Positions 1 to 8,708 of a DNA stretch of 43,914 bases are shown here, piece by piece. The position numbers and the translations under genes are program-made. Source of the stretch: CAZPUI01 sp964415525. GTDB lineage: Bacteria; Acidobacteriota; Holophagae; Holophagales; Holophagaceae. The stretch spans positions 1-43,914 of the forward strand of contig CAYQAS010000022.1 of the NCBI GenBank assembly GCA_964415525.1. Direction: 5' to 3'. Position 1 is the stretch's first letter. Each line of letters begins with the position of its first letter. The notes below the pieces were generated by a model. The model saw only the letters and a program-made list of their open reading frames with translations. It searched no databases and was not told the DNA's origin.

Positions 1-522
1 CCGGCGATGCTCCACGATCACCACGCCCTCGACTTCTTCTGTGACTCTATGAAGCTGCTTATCAACGGCAGCGCCAAGATGGACGAGATCGACCAGGTGA
101 TGGACATGGATCTGGACGTGCACCACGCCGAGAGTGCGGCGCCTGGGGCCGCCGTGAATGCCATGGCGGACGCCATGCCCGCCTTCGGCATCGTGGCGTG
201 CGTCATGGGCATCGTGGTCACGATGGGCTTCCTGGACCAGCCGCCCAATGTCATCGGCGGCAAGGTGGGTGCGGCCCTCGTGGGCACCTTCCTCGGCATC
301 CTGCTCTCCTATGGCGTCTTCGGTCCGCTCGCCAAGAACATCGACCAGACCAAGCACATCGAGGCGCACTTCTTCAACTGTCTGCGGGCGGGACTCGTAG
401 CGTTCGGAAACGGCGCCGCTCCCGTGACCGCGGTGGAATTTGCCCGGCGCAACATCCCCTCCTCGGAGCGCCCCGGTGCGCAGGAGTTGGAAGAAGTGGT
501 ACGCCAGATCAAGCCGCGGTAA
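1..522 (+). CDS. motA: Flagellar motor stator protein MotA, C-terminal part (5' end outside window)
   Basis: MotA forms the membrane proton channel of the flagellar stator with MotB and presses on the rotor through its cytoplasmic loop. The frame is open from base 1, so the gene begins upstream; about 173 residues remain of a family near 290. Visible are the end of the cytoplasmic domain, the conserved segment MADAMPAFGIVACVMGIV (third membrane helix, with the channel proline) and the fourth helix VGAALVGTFLGILLSYGVFG, then a charged cytoplasmic tail. The stop lies 6 bp before motB, as expected for a stator operon. The in-frame ATG at base 7 is an internal methionine, not the real start. Confidence 0.95.
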   Translation, partial: PAMLHDHHALDFFCDSMKLLINGSAKMDEIDQVMDMDLDVHHAESAAPGAAVNAMADAMPAFGIVACVMGIVVTMGFLDQPPNVIGGKVGAALVGTFLGILLSYGVFGPLAKNIDQTKHIEAHFFNCLRAGLVAFGNGAAPVTAVEFARRNIPSSERPGAQELEEVVRQIKPR

Positions 523-528
523 CGGGTC

Positions 529-1434
529 ATGTCCGACGCCCAACCCGAAGTCAAAATCAAGATCATCAAAAAGAAGGGCGGTCACGCCGGGGCCCACGGC
601 GGCGCCTGGAAGATCGCCTATGCCGATCTCGTGACGGCGATGATGGCCTTCTTCCTGCTCATGTGGCTGCTCAACAGCCAGAGTGCTGCGAGCAAGGCGG
701 GCATCGCGGGCTACATGCGTGAGGGCATGGAGTTCTTCAACACGGAAAAGGGCAAGGCCATCCTCGACAGCTATGGCAAGGGCATCCTGCCCGGCGGCAG
801 CGGTATGGCGAATGGGCCGGATGGGCAGGGTGGAAGCGGAGCCGAAGTGCAAGCCGAGGACATTCTCCAGAAAGAGAAGGCCGCCATGGAAGAGACGGCC
901 AAGGCCATCGAGAGCGCCTTTGCGAACGACAAGGTGCTCCAGGCCTTCCAAGACCAGGTGTCCATGGACTTCACGGACGAGGGACTCCGCATCCAGATTG
1001 CAGACAAGGCGGCCCAGGTGCTCTTCGATTCTGGATCCGCCCAGCTGAAGGCCCACACCCTGGCGATCCTCAAGGAGATCGCGGCGGAACTCGGCAAGCT
1101 CCCCAATCACGTGGTCTTGGGCGGGCACACCGATGCCATGCAATACGGCTCTCAGGCATACACCAACTGGGAGCTGAGCGCGGAGCGAGCCAATGCCGCG
1201 CGGCGGGTGATGGAGAGCCGGGGCCTGCGGAGCGGCCAGGTGCGCCGCGTCACGGGGTATGCCGACAGCGTCCCTCTGGAAGGCAAGGATCCCAAGGACC
1301 CCCAGAACCGTCGCATCAGCATCATCGTGCTGAACAGCGCCAGCGAGCGCGCGGAATCCGAGCGGGGCAAGAGCAAGGGCGTCCACGGCAAGTCAGAAGG
1401 CAAAGCCGAGGCCAAGGAAGCCGGTGGCCACTGA
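529..1434 (+). CDS. motB: Flagellar motor stator protein MotB
   Basis: MotB anchors the stator to peptidoglycan and supplies the proton-binding aspartate. The 301-residue protein has a basic cytoplasmic N-terminus, one membrane helix (about residues 29-49, YADLVTAMMAFFLLMWLL) with the essential Asp at D33, a plug/linker region, and a C-terminal OmpA-like peptidoglycan-binding domain (about residues 140-270; GGHTDAM and NRRISIIVL motifs). The tail after residue 270 is rich in Lys, Glu and Ala. It follows motA by 6 bp and is surely co-transcribed with it. Confidence 0.96.
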   Translation: MSDAQPEVKIKIIKKKGGHAGAHGGAWKIAYADLVTAMMAFFLLMWLLNSQSAASKAGIAGYMREGMEFFNTEKGKAILDSYGKGILPGGSGMANGPDGQGGSGAEVQAEDILQKEKAAMEETAKAIESAFANDKVLQAFQDQVSMDFTDEGLRIQIADKAAQVLFDSGSAQLKAHTLAILKEIAAELGKLPNHVVLGGHTDAMQYGSQAYTNWELSAERANAARRVMESRGLRSGQVRRVTGYADSVPLEGKDPKDPQNRRISIIVLNSASERAESERGKSKGVHGKSEGKAEAKEAGGH

Positions 1435-1473
1435 TCGATATCCCGGGCAGTACCTGGATGGCCGACTCGATCG

Positions 1474-2073
1474 CTACTTCACATAGGGCCGCAGGAAGGT
1501 CCAGACGTGGTCGGCCACCCTTCGTTGACCTTCGGGGTTGGGATGAATGCCATCGGCCTGGTTCAGCTTCGGGTCCATGGCGACACCTTCAAGGAGGAAG
1601 GGCAGCAGCGGCACCTTGAGGTCCCTGGCGACCCGCGGAAAGATCGCGTCGAAGCGCTTTCGGTGGTCCGGGCCGTAGTTTTCGGGGAGCGCGATGCCCG
1701 CCAGGACGACCCTGGCGCCCTTGGAACGGACGCCCTCCACGATGCGGCGGAGGTTGGCTTCTGTGGCTTCGGGAGGCACGCCTCGAAGGCCGTCATTGGC
1801 GCCGATGCACACGAACACAAGGTCGGCCTTCGTCCGTAGGGTCCATTCCAGGCGACGCAAGGCGCCGGTGGAGGTATCGCCGCTGATGCCCGCATTCACC
1901 ACGCGCCAGCCCTGGGCCTTAAGTCGCGGCTCCAATTGAGCAGGATAGGCCTGTGCGGGAGAGAGCCCAAAGCCCGCGGTGAGGCTGTCGCCAAGAAACA
2001 CCACCGTCCGCCCCTCCGCCGCGGGAGGCGCGGCCAGGAGGGGCAGGGCGGCGGCCAAGAGCAGAAACCGCAT
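1474..2073 (-). CDS. tesA: TesA-type SGNH arylesterase / lysophospholipase
   Basis: A secreted SGNH hydrolase of the TesA family (multifunctional thioesterase, arylesterase and lysophospholipase of the periplasm). A signal peptide covers about residues 1-20. The four SGNH blocks are present: GDSL with nucleophile S30, G62 in NAGISGD, N93 in GAND, and D174/H177 in DGIHPN. At 199 residues it has the usual family length. It starts 2 bp after the stop of the upstream small secreted gene, so the two are probably one transcript. It lies close to a divergent YbbA/YbbP-type ABC exporter, the same neighbourhood as in Escherichia coli, which supports tesA over a generic GDSL lipase. Confidence 0.92.
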   Translation of the reverse strand: MRFLLLAAALPLLAAPPAAEGRTVVFLGDSLTAGFGLSPAQAYPAQLEPRLKAQGWRVVNAGISGDTSTGALRRLEWTLRTKADLVFVCIGANDGLRGVPPEATEANLRRIVEGVRSKGARVVLAGIALPENYGPDHRKRFDAIFPRVARDLKVPLLPFLLEGVAMDPKLNQADGIHPNPEGQRRVADHVWTFLRPYVK

Positions 2074-2075
2074 GC

Positions 2076-2372
2076 CTATTTCACAACCTTGGCGTCCTTC
2101 GCCTCCTTGCCCTTGGCGGGCTTGGGAGGTTCTGGCTGAGGATTGAGGCCGACCTTCTCACCGGGATTCGGTTTCTTCGCCTTGACCTCGCCGGGCTTGA
2201 CCACCTTCTTCTTGTCCCCAGGCGGTTCGGGCTGGGGATTGATGCCCACCTTCTCGCCGGGCTTCACTTCCTGCTTGGCCTTTTCCACCACCTTCGGCTT
2301 GGGCTTGTCCTCGGCGCCGAGTCCGACACAGAGGAGCGCCGCGCCCAGGAGCGTGAGCATGGGATGGGTCAT
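2076..2372 (-). CDS. Small secreted protein with NPQPEPP repeats
   Basis: 98-residue exported protein of unknown function. It has a signal peptide (about residues 1-20) and then a low-complexity, Lys/Pro-rich mature part with two copies of a GEKVGxNPQPEPP motif separated by a lysine-rich spacer. No enzymatic domain is visible. A strong ribosome-binding site (AAGGAGGT) sits 6 bases upstream of the ATG. The gene runs into tesA with a 2-bp gap. The basic, proline-rich composition suggests an extended or disordered periplasmic protein; a role with TesA is only an inference from position. Confidence 0.75.
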   Translation of the reverse strand: MTHPMLTLLGAALLCVGLGAEDKPKPKVVEKAKQEVKPGEKVGINPQPEPPGDKKKVVKPGEVKAKKPNPGEKVGLNPQPEPPKPAKGKEAKDAKVVK

Positions 2373-2449
2373 GGAGACCTCCTTGAGGATGAGGGGAACA
2401 GGATACGCCGTTGGGAGGTCTCAACCGTTACCCTCTGTCGGGAGGCCCC

Positions 2450-3115
2450 ATGATTCAGCTGGCCGGCATCACCAAGGACTATCCCTCGCCCTCGGGGGAG
2501 ACGTTGCGCGTGCTGGAGGACATCACCTTCTCGCTGGCAGAGGGCGAGAGCCTCGCCATCCAGGGGCCCAGCGGCAGCGGCAAGAGCACCTTGCTGGGCA
2601 TCCTGGCGGGGCTGGAGCAGCCCACCGCTGGCGGCGTGACCATCCATGGCACGGCCCTGCAGGGGCGCTCGGAGCGGGAGCTGGCGGCCTTCCGCGCCCG
2701 GCATCTGGGCTTCGTCTTCCAGGCCTTCCATCTCATCCCGCACTTTTCGGCGCTGCAGAACGTCGTCATCGCAGCCGAGATCGCGGGAGTCTCCGGCGCC
2801 GCCCCCCGGGCCCGGGAGGCCCTGGTGCGGGTCGGCCTTGAGGATCGCCTGCATCACACGCCGGGCCAGTTGAGCGGCGGCGAGTGTCAGCGGGTGGCCA
2901 TCGCCCGGGCGACGGTGACGCAACCCAAGGTGCTGCTCTGCGATGAACCCACCGGCAGCCTGGATCCCGGCCATGCGGGGCGGGTCTTCGATCTGCTGAT
3001 GGAGCTGCACCGCGACCTCAAGACGACGCTGGTACTCGTGACCCACGATCCCGAACTGGCCTCTCGCATGGAGCGGCAGGTGCGGCTCCATGGCGGTCGG
3101 ATGGTGACCGCGTGA
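2450..3115 (+). CDS. ABC transporter ATP-binding protein (YbbA/LolD-like)
   Basis: ATPase subunit of a MacB/LolD/YbbA-class ABC transporter. The start is placed at the ATG at 2450, which has GGAGG five bases upstream and gives a 221-residue protein beginning MIQLAGITKD; an upstream in-frame ATG lacks such support. Walker A GPSGSGKST is at residues 39-47, the signature LSGGE at 141-145, Walker B ending D165-E166, and the switch histidine at H199. The last bases overlap the permease start by 4 bp (GTGA), indicating translational coupling. Together with the neighbouring tesA this matches the conserved tesA/ybbA/ybbP neighbourhood; substrate unknown. Confidence 0.93.
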   Translation: MIQLAGITKDYPSPSGETLRVLEDITFSLAEGESLAIQGPSGSGKSTLLGILAGLEQPTAGGVTIHGTALQGRSERELAAFRARHLGFVFQAFHLIPHFSALQNVVIAAEIAGVSGAAPRAREALVRVGLEDRLHHTPGQLSGGECQRVAIARATVTQPKVLLCDEPTGSLDPGHAGRVFDLLMELHRDLKTTLVLVTHDPELASRMERQVRLHGGRMVTA

Positions 3116-5625
3116 GTTTCGCCGGGCGTCTCGCGGTTCTGGAATTGCGCCGACAGGCACCCCGTCTGCTGCTGCTGGCGGCGGCCCTGGCGGTAGGCTT
3201 CGGGGCGTTCTTCGCCACGGACATCTTCGCCGCCAAGGTGCTGCGCAGTGTGGCCACGGAGAGTCGCGCCTTGTTGGGGGGCGACGTCGTGCTGTCCAGC
3301 AACGGGCGTCTGGCGGAGGAGCTGCGTGCCCGCGTGGCGACGCATCCGCTGGTGGCAGGCAGCGTGGAAATTGTTGATCTGCTGACCATGGCGGGTCTGG
3401 ATGACAAGAGCCGACTGGTGGAGCTGCGGGCGGTCTCCGGCACCTACCCCCTGGCCGGTCGCCTGGTGACGACGCCCCCCTTTCAACAGCCGGGGCTTTA
3501 CGTGGACCGGGGCCTCGCGGAAGGTTGGGGGCTCCAGCCTGCCGATGGGACCACGGCTGACGCATCTCTTTTGGGCTCGCGGCGCGGGCTGCGCATCGGC
3601 GCGGAGATCCATCCGATCAAAGGCATCGTGCAACAGTCCGATGACCAGCCTGCGGGCGGCATGGCGGTCTTTCCCCGGGTGATCCTCGACTTGCCTACTG
3701 CGGAACGCCTGGGACTGATGACGAACCGTTCCCGGGTCAGTGGACGGCAGCTGGTGCTGCTGAAGCCGGGGGTGCCCCTGGACGCCGCCGTGCGGGAGCT
3801 GAAGGCCGTCGCGGGCAAGGGCATCCGGGTGCGCGGCCATCTGGAGGCGGCGGGCAACCTGGCCGCGCCCATCCGCAACCTCACGCGCTTCGGTCAGCTG
3901 CTCGGCCTGCTCACCCTCTTCCTGGCGGCCATGGGCGCCTGGGCCATCCTGGTGGCCTTCCTTGAGAGCAAAACCAAGGAGGCCGCGATCCTGCGGGCCT
4001 TGGGCGCGCCTCCCGGGCTGCCCGTGGCGGCCTTTGGCCTCCTGGCGCTGCTGCTCGTGCTGACCTCCCTCGGCATGGGCTATGGCCTTGGCGTGGGCGT
4101 TTCGCTGCTCCTCAACGACAGCCTTCCGGCGCTGTTGCGCCAGGGCGGACTGCCGCCGCCGCCCTTCCTGGAGATGGGATTGGCTTTGGTGGCCCTTGGC
4201 CTGCTGCTGCTGCCCGCGCTGCTGCGTCTCGGGCGAGTCCGGCCGCTGGCGCTCCTTCGGGAGACGGAAGCTCCGGTGAACCAGCCGTGGGTGCGCCTCC
4301 TGGCGCCCCTGGGGGCCGCCGCCGTGGCTTCGCTGCTGGTGGTGCGTGTCTCGCCCACGGTTCTCATCGGGCTCGCCACCGCCGCCCTCCTCGGCCTGCT
4401 GCTGGCGGGACTCTGGGGGCTCGCGCGGTTGCTGGTGGCCCTCTACCGGCGATTGCTGGATCGTCTTCCCTTGTCGCTGCGTCTCGGCCTGGGGCAGCTC
4501 GGGGCGCGACCTTCGCTGACCGCACTGCTCATGGCGGTGATGGGGCTCGCGGTGTTCCTCACCCTCTCCAGCCAGTTTGTGAAGGACGATCTCGTGGCGC
4601 CCCTCGCGGCCCAGAAAGGTGGCGGGCAGCGGCCCAACCTCTTCCTCATCGACATCGCTTCAGAGGAACGACCGGCCATGCGCGCCCGGCTGGAGGCGGT
4701 CAGCGGGCATCCGGTGCTGGATGCGCCCGTGGTTCGGGGGAAGCTCATCTCTGTGGCGGGACGCGTGATGACACAGCGCCACATCCACGACGGTCAGGAG
4801 GTGCAGGAGGAGATGCGCACCCGGGAACAGAACCTGAGCTGGCGAGAGGCGCTGTCGCCCTCGGAACAGGTGGTGGCGGGGGCCTGGTGGCCCAAGGGCG
4901 GCGAACCCAGGGCCGAGGCGAGCCTCGAGCAGCGCTTCGCCGAACGGATCGGCGCGAAGCTGGGGGATGAGCTGGTCTTCGATGTCTTCGGCCAGGAGGT
5001 GAAGGTCAAGGTGGCCAGCCTGCGCAAGGTGAAGTGGACGACGTTGCAGATCAACTTCTTCATCCTCATGCACCCTTCGGTGCTGGAAGGCGCGCCCGCC
5101 ATGGGTCTCATGGCGGCGGAAGTGGACGACGACAAGGCCCGCTCCGCTCTGCTGGGGGAGCTGGCCGCGAAGCATCCCACCGTGACTGCCGTGGATGTGG
5201 GCGAGGTCGTGGCGCGGGTCGGGCGGGTGCTGGACCTTATCGCGATGGTGGCGCGGGTCCTGGCGGGGGTGATGCTGGCGTCGGCGCTGCTGGTGCTGGG
5301 GTCGAGCCTCCTCGCCGGTCGCAGCGGGCGGGCCCGGGACGCCGCCCTGCTGCGGGCCGTGGGCGCCTCTGATCGCACGCTGAATCTGGCCCTGGCCTGG
5401 GAGTTCCTCGTCCTCGGCGGCAGTGCGGCGGGTCTCGCGGGGCTCGTGGCCTATGTCGGCGCCCGACTCTACGCCACGAAGGTGATGGAACTGGAGAGTG
5501 ATCCCAGTCCCATGCTGGCGCTGACCCTGCTCGCAGGGACGGCGCTGTTGACACTGGCTGTCGGCTACCTCGGCACGCGCCGGGCGCTCAACCACAAACC
5601 GCTGGAGCTGCTGCGGGGAGAATAA
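3112..5625 (+). CDS. FtsX-family ABC exporter permease (YbbP-like)
   Basis: 837-residue membrane permease, partner of the ATPase immediately upstream, with which it overlaps by 4 bp at a GTG start. It has an N-terminal helix (about 18-38) followed by a large extracytoplasmic region, then a FtsX domain with several helices (about 260-370), a middle group of helices (about 385-490), a second periplasmic segment and a C-terminal FtsX domain (about 700-830). This double-FtsX layout is that of YbbP/DUF214 proteins, thought to export or extract lipid-linked or hydrophobic molecules. The LRALGAPPG and LRAVGAS segments are the conserved cytoplasmic coupling loops of the two halves. Confidence 0.9.
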   Translation: MSFAGRLAVLELRRQAPRLLLLAAALAVGFGAFFATDIFAAKVLRSVATESRALLGGDVVLSSNGRLAEELRARVATHPLVAGSVEIVDLLTMAGLDDKSRLVELRAVSGTYPLAGRLVTTPPFQQPGLYVDRGLAEGWGLQPADGTTADASLLGSRRGLRIGAEIHPIKGIVQQSDDQPAGGMAVFPRVILDLPTAERLGLMTNRSRVSGRQLVLLKPGVPLDAAVRELKAVAGKGIRVRGHLEAAGNLAAPIRNLTRFGQLLGLLTLFLAAMGAWAILVAFLESKTKEAAILRALGAPPGLPVAAFGLLALLLVLTSLGMGYGLGVGVSLLLNDSLPALLRQGGLPPPPFLEMGLALVALGLLLLPALLRLGRVRPLALLRETEAPVNQPWVRLLAPLGAAAVASLLVVRVSPTVLIGLATAALLGLLLAGLWGLARLLVALYRRLLDRLPLSLRLGLGQLGARPSLTALLMAVMGLAVFLTLSSQFVKDDLVAPLAAQKGGGQRPNLFLIDIASEERPAMRARLEAVSGHPVLDAPVVRGKLISVAGRVMTQRHIHDGQEVQEEMRTREQNLSWREALSPSEQVVAGAWWPKGGEPRAEASLEQRFAERIGAKLGDELVFDVFGQEVKVKVASLRKVKWTTLQINFFILMHPSVLEGAPAMGLMAAEVDDDKARSALLGELAAKHPTVTAVDVGEVVARVGRVLDLIAMVARVLAGVMLASALLVLGSSLLAGRSGRARDAALLRAVGASDRTLNLALAWEFLVLGGSAAGLAGLVAYVGARLYATKVMELESDPSPMLALTLLAGTALLTLAVGYLGTRRALNHKPLELLRGE

Positions 5626-5677
5626 ATTAATAGACAAATATCGAAGGAGGGTGAAATCCTCATGAATGGAGGTTGTT

Positions 5678-6373
5678 ATGAGAGTCGAATTTTTATTGCG
5701 TGCTTCGCTGTTGGGCCTGGCCGCGCTGGCCGGTGTCACAGCCCAGGCTCAGACTTCCTATCGCTGCACCATCTGCGGATTCGTGAGTCCCTCGGCAGAG
5801 GCGATGGCTGCTCACGTGTACCAGGCGCATCCGTCTGTCAGTTCAGTGACCGTGTCGGGGGACGGGGGCACCGCCACCTATAATCGCGGAACTCGGGAGT
5901 GGCGTGGACTGATTGCACCGGCCTTGGCGCCCTTTCTAGATCCAGATTCCCAGCCCGGGGGGAGCGGAGGGGTGGACCAGTCCGCAGAGGAGATCGCTGG
6001 ATGGCCCCCAGCAGCATATTCCGGTGGGAAATATTTCGAAACAGTGCCCTGGTCCTGGAATTTTACAGAAAATTTGATCGTAGTGTTCCTTGTAAAAGGA
6101 GTCGGTAAAGGTGACTGGGAATACGTCGGAGGCCCGAATCCGCGTGTTAGAAATCCTTCCTTAGTGAATGATTCACAAAGTGTATCAAGTGGTACTGAAG
6201 TTCAAAGTCCAGTTGTTTCAAAGGATCAAGAGAGTGCAATTAAGTGGCGATTTCGATCAGTAATATCAGTAAAATATCAACTTCCAAATGGTATTTTATT
6301 GAAGACAATTAATGAAAGTCAAAGTTGGCTCATTTGGGGCAAGGCGATGAAGGGGTTCGGGATTGGTTTGTAG
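5678..6373 (+). CDS. Secreted protein with a C2H2 zinc-finger motif
   Basis: Function unknown. The start is the ATG at 5678, with GGAGG five bases upstream; it gives 231 residues with a signal peptide (residues 1-24, ending AQA). Directly after it comes a classical zinc-finger pattern C30-X2-C33-X12-H46-X4-H51 (YRCTICGF...AHVYQAH). The rest has no recognisable domain. The first half has the GC-rich style of the chromosome, but from about 6060 the sequence becomes clearly AT-rich with isoleucine, asparagine and serine codons, suggesting a recombination junction or an acquired C-terminus. A C2H2 finger on an exported bacterial protein is unusual; it may bind metal for structure rather than nucleic acid. 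Confidence 0.75.
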   Translation: MRVEFLLRASLLGLAALAGVTAQAQTSYRCTICGFVSPSAEAMAAHVYQAHPSVSSVTVSGDGGTATYNRGTREWRGLIAPALAPFLDPDSQPGGSGGVDQSAEEIAGWPPAAYSGGKYFETVPWSWNFTENLIVVFLVKGVGKGDWEYVGGPNPRVRNPSLVNDSQSVSSGTEVQSPVVSKDQESAIKWRFRSVISVKYQLPNGILLKTINESQSWLIWGKAMKGFGIGL

Positions 6374-6414
6374 CGAGTTTGTTAGGGCACTTGGGAAGTA
6401 TACTGGGTGAATGC

Positions 6415-8514
6415 ATGAATTATCAATGCTATTTGATAGTCTCCGCCTTGTGTCTATTTGCGAGTGGAAATGGCAAAATTGCTGGATTCTGCATAGATCT
6501 TGGTAGCCAGCTTCCGATTTCAGGATACGGTGGTGCCCGGGCAAATGAGACAATCAATAAGGATCTCGTGACGGTTGCGGATCCATGGTCCAGGTTGCTG
6601 CGAGCCCGGTCTGCGGCCATGGCCTGGGTCGAAAAGGACACTCCGATTCCCCATGCGGCTGGGGAGAATGCGATGCAATATTGCTGGCGCTTTGTGGATA
6701 CGGGCAAGGAATATGAACAAGCCGTTGACCGAAAATACTGGGGACCCGTGGCGCTGCAATACGAGCAGCTTTTCTCGTCTGGTGCTTGGCTGACCACGAA
6801 GGGCATCATCGCCTTTCACCGCAAGGCGCCCATCGAAGCCAGAAGCCCCTGTGTGCAGGCCGTGCTGAGGCGGCATCTGCCGAAAATCGCCTCGGCGCTG
6901 AGGGCAGCGCCCTCTAACCGCATCCTCTGGTATTGGTACGCTTGGGCTTCGATGGTTGCGAGAGATAGGGATGCCTACAAGCTGGGGTTGGACCTTTACA
7001 TCCAACCTGAGCATCCTGATTCCCAGCTGTTCAAGGATTTTCTGGCATCTGGTGCTGAAGGGCGGGGGGATTGGCAGGAAGTGCTCCGACTTCATAAGTC
7101 AACTTTCCGAGATCTGTGGAAACGCCCCTTCCCAAAGACCCGTTCCATGGACTTCCTTAACCAGGCAGCTGTGAGTGAATGGGCATTTGAACTCCTTTTT
7201 AGACCTGTGATGACAGCGTTGGTCCGTACCGATGACAGGGAGGGGGCCCGACATCTGCTCCGTGGACTCAAGCTTCGAGGGGAAGAATACGCGGTCGTAC
7301 TTCGGCGGTGCGCTGGGCTTTTGAAGGCCGAAGGTAAATCCGACTGGATGGAGGGACTTCCGGTGGATCCCGCAGAGCTGAATGACATGCTGCCGGAAAT
7401 CCAGCCGCAGCCTGTGTTTGTCTGCCAGGGATTCACTGTTCCGACGGGTAAAGGGAAACTTGCCGACCGTTACCATGTCGCAGTGCGCAACCTCGATTCA
7501 CTTTCGGGGCTTTGCTGGGATGTTGGGTTAAATGTGGATTTTATTACATACCAGGAATGGGTGGCGGAGTCCTACCGGCGCCACCTGGGTTGGGAGCCGG
7601 GGGTGCCGCGATGGGCGCTCCTGAGTGCGGAACAGAGGGTTCTTGCAACGGGTTCGTCCCAGCTGGACGAGACCGCTGTCATCGAATGTCTTCAGGCCAG
7701 AGGTGTGAAGACGCATGTCCAAGCCCTGGATGATCTGATCCAGCGATACCCTGAAAATGTGGAACTGCAGTACGAGCGTCTGGGTCGCCTCATGGGGGCG
7801 GGCGGTCAGCATCTTGCAACTAAGGAAAAGGGTTCGAGCTCCAGGGTCGACCCGCGCTTGGAAGTCCTAGCAGACGGCTTCGAGGCCCTCCTTAAACGGG
7901 ACTGGTGGTTCCTCGCCCCGCTTCAGGAGCAGATGGATTTCCTGGGCGATTGGGAATTGCCGCATCTTGTGGATGTGTGGCCGAAGGGGGTGCCAGTCAA
8001 GGCAATGGCCTCGCACCATCTGCAGCGTGTCGAGGACATCGTTCGGTGTCATCCGAAGCAAGTGCCCTTATGGGACCTGTTTCTGGGTTTTCATCAGGCA
8101 TCGGGTGCTCCAGTCCTATCTGATTCGATCCGCCGGATCGGCATGGATGACCTCGGAGCTGTTGCAGAGAAGTTATCGGACCGTTCCGTCCGCCACGCGG
8201 TGGTGACCCTCGCGCGAGAGAGGGCTTGGGAGCTGGTTGAGCGCCTGCTTGCAACAACTGTCAAGCGCTGCGAGGCAAGGCATTGGTTTGGTTCCAATAT
8301 CGAGATTGGTTCCATTTCATACCTGCTGGAAGCCCAATTGCAAACGGGTAAATCAGCGGATGTATGGGTGTTTGTGAAGCGGCTCCTGACGGAATCTCCC
8401 CAATTTCTCGCTGAAGTCAAAAAATTCTCAAAAGAAGCCCTTTGCCAACGATTAGCCAAATTGCTTGCTGAAGTCGTTATTCCTGAGCCTGAACCTGAGC
8501 TCTCTGAGGCGTGA
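6415..8514 (+). CDS. Large protein of unknown function
   Basis: Not recognised. The frame is open from 6325, but the ATG at 6415 gives a hydrophobic N-terminus (MNYQCYLIVSALCLFASG) that could be a signal peptide and avoids overlap with the preceding gene, so it is preferred; about 699 residues. The body is rich in Trp, Leu and Arg and predicted mainly helical, with spaced helical pairs reminiscent of tetratricopeptide-like scaffolds, but no clean TPR consensus could be read. No catalytic motif is visible. It follows the zinc-finger secreted protein by 41 bp in the same orientation, and the two may form an acquired pair; the first ~150 bases are AT-richer than the rest. Confidence 0.7.
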   Translation: MNYQCYLIVSALCLFASGNGKIAGFCIDLGSQLPISGYGGARANETINKDLVTVADPWSRLLRARSAAMAWVEKDTPIPHAAGENAMQYCWRFVDTGKEYEQAVDRKYWGPVALQYEQLFSSGAWLTTKGIIAFHRKAPIEARSPCVQAVLRRHLPKIASALRAAPSNRILWYWYAWASMVARDRDAYKLGLDLYIQPEHPDSQLFKDFLASGAEGRGDWQEVLRLHKSTFRDLWKRPFPKTRSMDFLNQAAVSEWAFELLFRPVMTALVRTDDREGARHLLRGLKLRGEEYAVVLRRCAGLLKAEGKSDWMEGLPVDPAELNDMLPEIQPQPVFVCQGFTVPTGKGKLADRYHVAVRNLDSLSGLCWDVGLNVDFITYQEWVAESYRRHLGWEPGVPRWALLSAEQRVLATGSSQLDETAVIECLQARGVKTHVQALDDLIQRYPENVELQYERLGRLMGAGGQHLATKEKGSSSRVDPRLEVLADGFEALLKRDWWFLAPLQEQMDFLGDWELPHLVDVWPKGVPVKAMASHHLQRVEDIVRCHPKQVPLWDLFLGFHQASGAPVLSDSIRRIGMDDLGAVAEKLSDRSVRHAVVTLARERAWELVERLLATTVKRCEARHWFGSNIEIGSISYLLEAQLQTGKSADVWVFVKRLLTESPQFLAEVKKFSKEALCQRLAKLLAEVVIPEPEPELSEA

Positions 8515-8708
8515 CCGTCCTAATACGTCTTCCTCGGCTACGCTCCATCCTCGGTTTTCTGAACGAGATCTCCAGCTAAGACTCCTTCAGTCGCGTATTC
8601 CGCGGGCTAGATCGGTCGGTATCACCGAGTGTTCCCTTGAGTGGACACGGCCCTACGAGCCAAGACTCCGCGTTATCTCGTTGGCATTGACAGAAGTTGG
8701 TTGTTTGT
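8515..8708. other. Intergenic gap between convergent genes
   Basis: 194 bases between two convergent genes. No open frame, tRNA or convincing terminator hairpin was seen. Composition is intermediate between the AT-rich islet to the left and the GC-rich dipeptidase gene to the right. Confidence 0.5.

Noticed and set aside
8620..8660. Possible IS3-family terminal remnant (CCCTTGAGTGGACA)
   Set aside because: Only one short end-like motif, no partner end and no transposase fragment nearby.
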